A stretch of 64,000 nt of DNA from DASYXZ01 sp035308965. GTDB lineage: Bacteria > Acidobacteriota > Terriglobia > UBA7540. Made by a program: the position numbers and the translations under genes. The notes under the pieces were generated by a model that was given only the letters and a program-made list of their open reading frames with translations, made no database searches and had not been told where the DNA came from. The DNA lies in assembly GCA_035308965.1 (NCBI GenBank), contig DATGFN010000052.1:365396-429395 (forward strand). The letters run 5' to 3'. Shown here one piece after another: positions 60,689 to 64,000 of this stretch (positions are counted from its first letter, which is position 1; the number at the start of each line of letters is the position of its first letter).

Positions 60689-61320
60689 TTATCTCCTGTT
60701 GTCACCGAGAATCAGCTTGGCGGCGCGCCCCGCTATCATATGGGTCGACGCGCTTGTCCCCGGCCCTGTAATGATCTGTGGCATCACGGAGGCGTCCGCC
60801 ACGCGTAAACCCAGAATGCCGTGCACGCGAAGCTCTGGATCGACAACAGCGAGCTTGTCTACTCCCATTTTGCACGTACCGACTGCGTGCCCAAAACTCG
60901 CCGAGGCAAGTCTGGCAAGTTCTTGGATCTCCTCGGGGCTCGCCTGGGGCCCTGGAATGAGTTCGCTTTCGCGCAAATTGTCGAAGGCATGTTGACTCCC
61001 GAGCTCACGCGCGGACTCGATGGCCCGCACGACGGCGGCAAAATCGTGATCCGTGCCGAGATAGTTGCCATCGATCACCGCGGCATCCTGAAAGGTGTTG
61101 CTCGCCAAACGGATGGAACCTTTGCTGGTCGGCTGTACAAGAGCTGGCGCGATTGTGAACGTGTCCGGTAGAGGAGTTCCAAAGCGCGAAGCTACCTCGG
61201 GCGTAACCACTGGCAATTGATGAAGCACAAGACTAATGTCTGTGTCACTCGAAGGATCGCTCGACAAGTAAGCCTCCGCCACGACGGCATTGCTGTCGGC
61301 AGACCAACGACGTTGTTGAT
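60689..61320 (-). pseudogene. GMC oxidoreductase C-terminal remnant
   Basis: About 210 codons in frame. The C-terminal GMC signature is clear: FGHAVGTCKMGVDKLAVVDP, then ELRVHGILGLRVADASVMPQ and GTSASTHMIAGRAAKLIL, with the catalytic His region. Nothing of the N-terminal FAD domain (no GxGxxG) is present; the frame runs out near 61320 where the integrase remnant begins head to head. A 5'-deleted gene. Confidence 0.82.
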
Positions 61321-61335
61321 GATCGTCTGCGGATC

Positions 61336-62169
61336 ATGACTGTTGAGACTCGCAAATTGGAATGGTTGATGGTCAATCAGGATGAGCGCGCTGTGGAGCT
61401 CACCCCCGAATCAGTGGACCGTTATATTCAGGGCGCACGTGGGGCGGGTTCGGCGGACGCCTCTAACAATCGAGGCACTCAATTGCTCAGGCAGGCATTC
61501 CGGTTGGCAGTGGAGCGGCAACGCTTGAGTAGCGCTCCTAAAATTCGTCACCTGTCGGAAAAAGATAATGTCCGACAAGGTTTCTTCGAGCAGGCCGATT
61601 TCGAAGCAGTGGTTTCATTTCTGCCCCTGTATCTCCGGGATTTCGCACGGTTCAGTTATTGCTCCGGCTGGCGCAAAGGTGAAATCAGTTCGCTCGCCTG
61701 GGAAGATGTGGATGTCGACCATAAAGTGGGACGTTTGCGTGCGCAATAATCGAAGAACGGGTGCGGGCGGGTTCTCGCTTTAGATGGTGATCTGTGGGCA
61801 ATCATCGAGCGGCAGGCGGCATTACGCGCGTTCGAGAAAGCCGATAAGATGATGACCATTTCCCATTTTGTATTCCATCGCATGGGAGAACCTGTTGGAG
61901 ACTTTCGCAAAGCATGGCACTCTGCCTGTAAGCAAGCAGAAGTATCCGGCAGGATGTTCCACGACCTGCGTCGCACAGCTGTAAGGAACACAATCCGAGC
62001 CGGTGTTCACGAGCGTGTCGCCATGGATATCAGCGGCCACAAGACGCGGGCTATCTTCGACCGCTACAACATCGTTTCCGAAGCCGATCTCCGAGAAGCC
62101 ATGCGAAAGACCCAAGCGTATATGCACGCCGCACCGTCCGTACGGAGCGTCGTCGGACTTAGGAAATGA
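61336..62169 (+). pseudogene. Tyrosine recombinase with in-frame stop
   Basis: The same frame continues through a TAA at 61747-61749. Before it: ELTPESVDRYIQGARGAGSA, LLRQAFRLAVERQRLS and the first catalytic Arg in CSGWRKGEISSL. After it: SKNGCGRVLALDGDLWAIIE, the HxLR box FHDLRRTAVRN, His in SGHKTR, and nucleophile Tyr in FDRYNI. No other stop lies in between. The N-terminus lacks the usual arm-binding part and is cut at the junction with the GMC remnant. Phage/island-type integrase, dead or readthrough-dependent. Confidence 0.85.
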
Positions 62170-62507
62170 ACCTGAATAGGCGGGATAGGAGACAGCGCGA
62201 TCTAAATCTACACCCTCTTCCAGTGGTCCGGTTGGCCGACTTCATGCCCAGTTATCCGGATGAGTAAACACAGCGGCGTTTATCGCGGGTAGTCACCGAT
62301 GACAGATCTTCTACCGCGATCCTGTGTAGGCGCAGGGCACTTCTTCGGGTTGGCCGTTAATCAGATACTAAGACTGTTCCCTGTTCCAGGATCGACTACA
62401 ACTGGCTACCTAAACTTGCAAAGGGCATGACGATGTCACTCTTTGTTCGCTATGATGTAGAAGATTAGCAGCGGAGATTATCTCCGAAGTTTCAGACTGC
62501 CCTTGAA
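62170..62507. other. Gap without a recognised gene
   Basis: 338 bases after the integrase remnant, no long frame on either strand and no hairpin array seen. Confidence 0.5.
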
Positions 62508-62766
62508 ATGAGGTTTTGGATGCCGCTACTCAGGAGGCCATGGTACCTCAGTAATAGAGTGGAGTTTACAGACAATCTCACCGGCGGAGAAGTTGAACAA
62601 CTAGTTTCGGACTCAGAAATCCGGGTATTACAATGCTCCTCGCCTGTTGAGACTGATACTTGGGACCTTCTCAACCTGAATCTGTTCACACGTAGGCCAG
62701 AGATTGAACTTAGGGTTTACGGTCAGTACTGTCCCAATGTTGAGTTCGAAAATTCTTTTAAGTGCA
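62508..62766 (+). pseudogene. LRR-like gene interrupted by the insertion sequence
   Basis: ATG 62508 opens a frame reading MPLLRRPWYLSNRVEFTDN (from codon 5), VSDSEIRVLQCSSPVETDT and WDLLNLNLFTRRPEIELRVY, then GQYCPNVEFENSF. The run 'W.LLN.NLF..RPEIELRVYG' is like the N-terminal part of STM4015-type leucine-rich-repeat proteins. After about 62766 the coding character stops and the leader of the IS4-type element begins, so the gene appears broken by it. Confidence 0.5.
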
Positions 62767-64000
62767 TGTCAGGCCGTAAGTTGAGCGCCAAGATGAGCAA
62801 AATCGATTTGAAATCGGATATACCCTTGGGCGGGTGTGAAGACTCCCCAGGGGGGATGCATGAACATTGGCCGGACGATTTTCGCTCAACTGATGGACCT
62901 GCTTCCGCTGACCGAGTTTCGTCGCTGCGTGGAGCGCTACGATGGCGACTACAAGGTGCAGCATTTCTCCTGCCTCGATCAATTTCTTTGTTTGGCTTTT
63001 GCCCAACTCACCTATCGCGAGAGCTTGCGCGACATCGAAACTTGCTTGCGCGCGCACTCGCGACAACTTTACCACATGGGATTTCGCGGTGGCATCTCGC
63101 GCAACAATCTGGCCCACGCCAACCTGCAGCGCGACTGGCGCATCTATGCCGACTTTGCTCGCGTGCTCATGGCGCAGGCGCGCGCCCTCTATCAGGACGA
63201 ACCTTTCGCGGTGGCATTGGACGACACGGTTTACGCTTTCGATTCCACCACCGTCGATTTGTGCCTGTCCCTTTTTCCTTGGGCGCAGTTCCGGCGGCAC
63301 AAGAGCGCGGTCAAAATCCACACCTTGCTGGATCTGCGCGGGCTCATCCCGGCCAATGTTTATGTGACCGGTGGGCAGGTGAACGACGTGAATCTGCTCG
63401 ACCAACTGGGGCTGGAGGCGGGGGCGATTTATCTTCTCGACCGGGGCTACATCGACTATCGGCGGCTCTTCCTGATCACCCAAGCCCTGGCTTTCTTCGT
63501 CACCCGCGCCGATCAAAACATGCGCTACCGCTATCGCGAAGGGCGGCCGGTCGATCGCTCCACGGGATTGCGTTCCGATCAAACCATTCGCCTGACCGGA
63601 CCGAAGAGTTCGCGTCGCTATCCGGTTCCTCTGCGGCGCATCCACTACTTCGATGCCGAGAAAGACTTGCGCCTCGTTTTCCTCACCAACAACTTTCAGC
63701 TCCAGGCGCTGACCATCGCGCAACTCTACCGAGCGCGCTGGCAAGTCGAATTGTTCTTTCGCTGGATCAAACAACATCTGCGCCTCCGCGCTTTCTACGG
63801 CACCTCGGAGAACGCCGTCAAGACTCAGGTTTGGGTCGCGATCGCGGTTTATGTCCTGGTCGCAATCTTGAAAAAGCAACTTCACTTGGACCTCAGTTTG
63901 TACAAAACTCTGCAAATCCTGAGCGTGACGATTTTCGAAAAAACGCCGATTTTATTGGCCTTTTCGCAATACAGCAACCAACTTCAAGATCCAGATCCTT
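62767..64000 (+). mobile_element. IS4-family insertion sequence (right end outside window)
   Basis: The left limit is an estimate from the end of the disrupted reading frame; about 95 bases of leader precede the transposase start. The terminal inverted repeat cannot be checked because the right end is beyond the window. Confidence 0.65.
62860..64000 (+). CDS. IS4-family transposase with DUF4372 domain (3' end outside window)
   Basis: 380 codons from ATG 62860 to the window end without a stop. The start MNIGRTIFAQLMDLLPLTEF and RRCVERYDGDYKVQHFSC are the DUF4372 N-terminus. The DDE triad is Asp128 (YAFDSTT), Asp194 (YLLDRGYID) and Glu297, and the IS4 Y-R-E-K motif is Tyr290, Arg293, Glu297, Lys304 (YRARWQVELFFRWIK). 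GGGGGGATGC lies before the ATG. Nearly full length for the family (about 385), so probably active. Confidence 0.93.
   Translation, partial: MNIGRTIFAQLMDLLPLTEFRRCVERYDGDYKVQHFSCLDQFLCLAFAQLTYRESLRDIETCLRAHSRQLYHMGFRGGISRNNLAHANLQRDWRIYADFARVLMAQARALYQDEPFAVALDDTVYAFDSTTVDLCLSLFPWAQFRRHKSAVKIHTLLDLRGLIPANVYVTGGQVNDVNLLDQLGLEAGAIYLLDRGYIDYRRLFLITQALAFFVTRADQNMRYRYREGRPVDRSTGLRSDQTIRLTGPKSSRRYPVPLRRIHYFDAEKDLRLVFLTNNFQLQALTIAQLYRARWQVELFFRWIKQHLRLRAFYGTSENAVKTQVWVAIAVYVLVAILKKQLHLDLSLYKTLQILSVTIFEKTPILLAFSQYSNQLQDPDP

Noticed and set aside
62758..63915. Minus-strand 385-codon ORF at the right edge
   Set aside because: Antisense of the IS4 transposase, whose own frame from 62860 has the DDE and Y-R-E-K residues.
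53173..64000. tRNA-Arg as the insertion site of an island reaching to the integrase remnant
   Set aside because: The tRNA 3' end faces away from the accessory region, and no copy of its 3' sequence was seen near the integrase.

Overview
The window looks like a chromosomal stretch of an Acidobacteriota (Terriglobia-like) genome. The main reason is eight tandem full-length 'orphan' MacB/FtsX-type permeases (ADOP family) with no cognate ATPase. Supporting signs are pilin-head-like exported proteins, a PEP-CTERM protein, a SpoIVB-like S55 protein and moderately high GC. Assignment is by protein character only; no marker gene was searched.

Region 1 (1-22.5 kb, + strand) is an ADOP array. It holds eight permease genes, one small recombinase-domain protein, one exported protein and the 3' remnant of a ninth permease (17138-17194). 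Nearly every gap carries an inverted array of a short word related to GATTGAC. Two permeases share an almost identical 3' end, which suggests recombination between paralogues.

Region 2 (22.7-30.8 kb, - strand) reads S55/SpoIVB-like protein, beta-propeller protein, ECF sigma factor, zinc-finger anti-sigma factor, DUF4097 protein, shikimate kinase and a putative lipoprotein. It looks like an envelope/stress block with a sigma/anti-sigma switch.

Region 3 (30.9-45.7 kb) is mixed. It holds a Phd/YefM-PIN toxin-antitoxin pair with a striking double TGTACA operator, a GH3 beta-glucosidase bracketed by copies of a 63-bp hairpin repeat, a PEP-CTERM protein and a glycine-rich exported protein. It continues with a pair of paralogous exported proteins, a GIDE-domain membrane protein, a sorbosone-dehydrogenase-like enzyme, an Old Yellow Enzyme relative, a TPR protein and a Kir-type potassium channel.

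Region 4 (45.9-49.9 kb) is a YtrA-like GntR/ABC-2 operon in which two exported pilin-head-like proteins sit between the transporter genes. One of them lies in a segment bounded by a 44-bp duplication of the old gntR-ATPase junction. This is the most unusual gene arrangement in the window.

Region 5 (50-53.3 kb) has rpiB, a DUF5009/HGSNAT-like membrane acyltransferase, an exported amidohydrolase and tRNA-Arg(CCG).

Region 6 (53.3-64 kb) is accessory DNA. It holds an AraC regulator divergent from an azoreductase, DoxX, a TetR regulator with a thioesterase, two MDR-type dehydrogenases, SnoaL-like and YciI/muconolactone-isomerase-like proteins. Decayed pieces lie among these: a TPR fragment, a cupin fragment, a GMC oxidoreductase C-terminus and a tyrosine recombinase with an in-frame stop. 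At the right edge an IS4-family transposase gene, open at the window end, appears to interrupt a leucine-rich-repeat-like gene.
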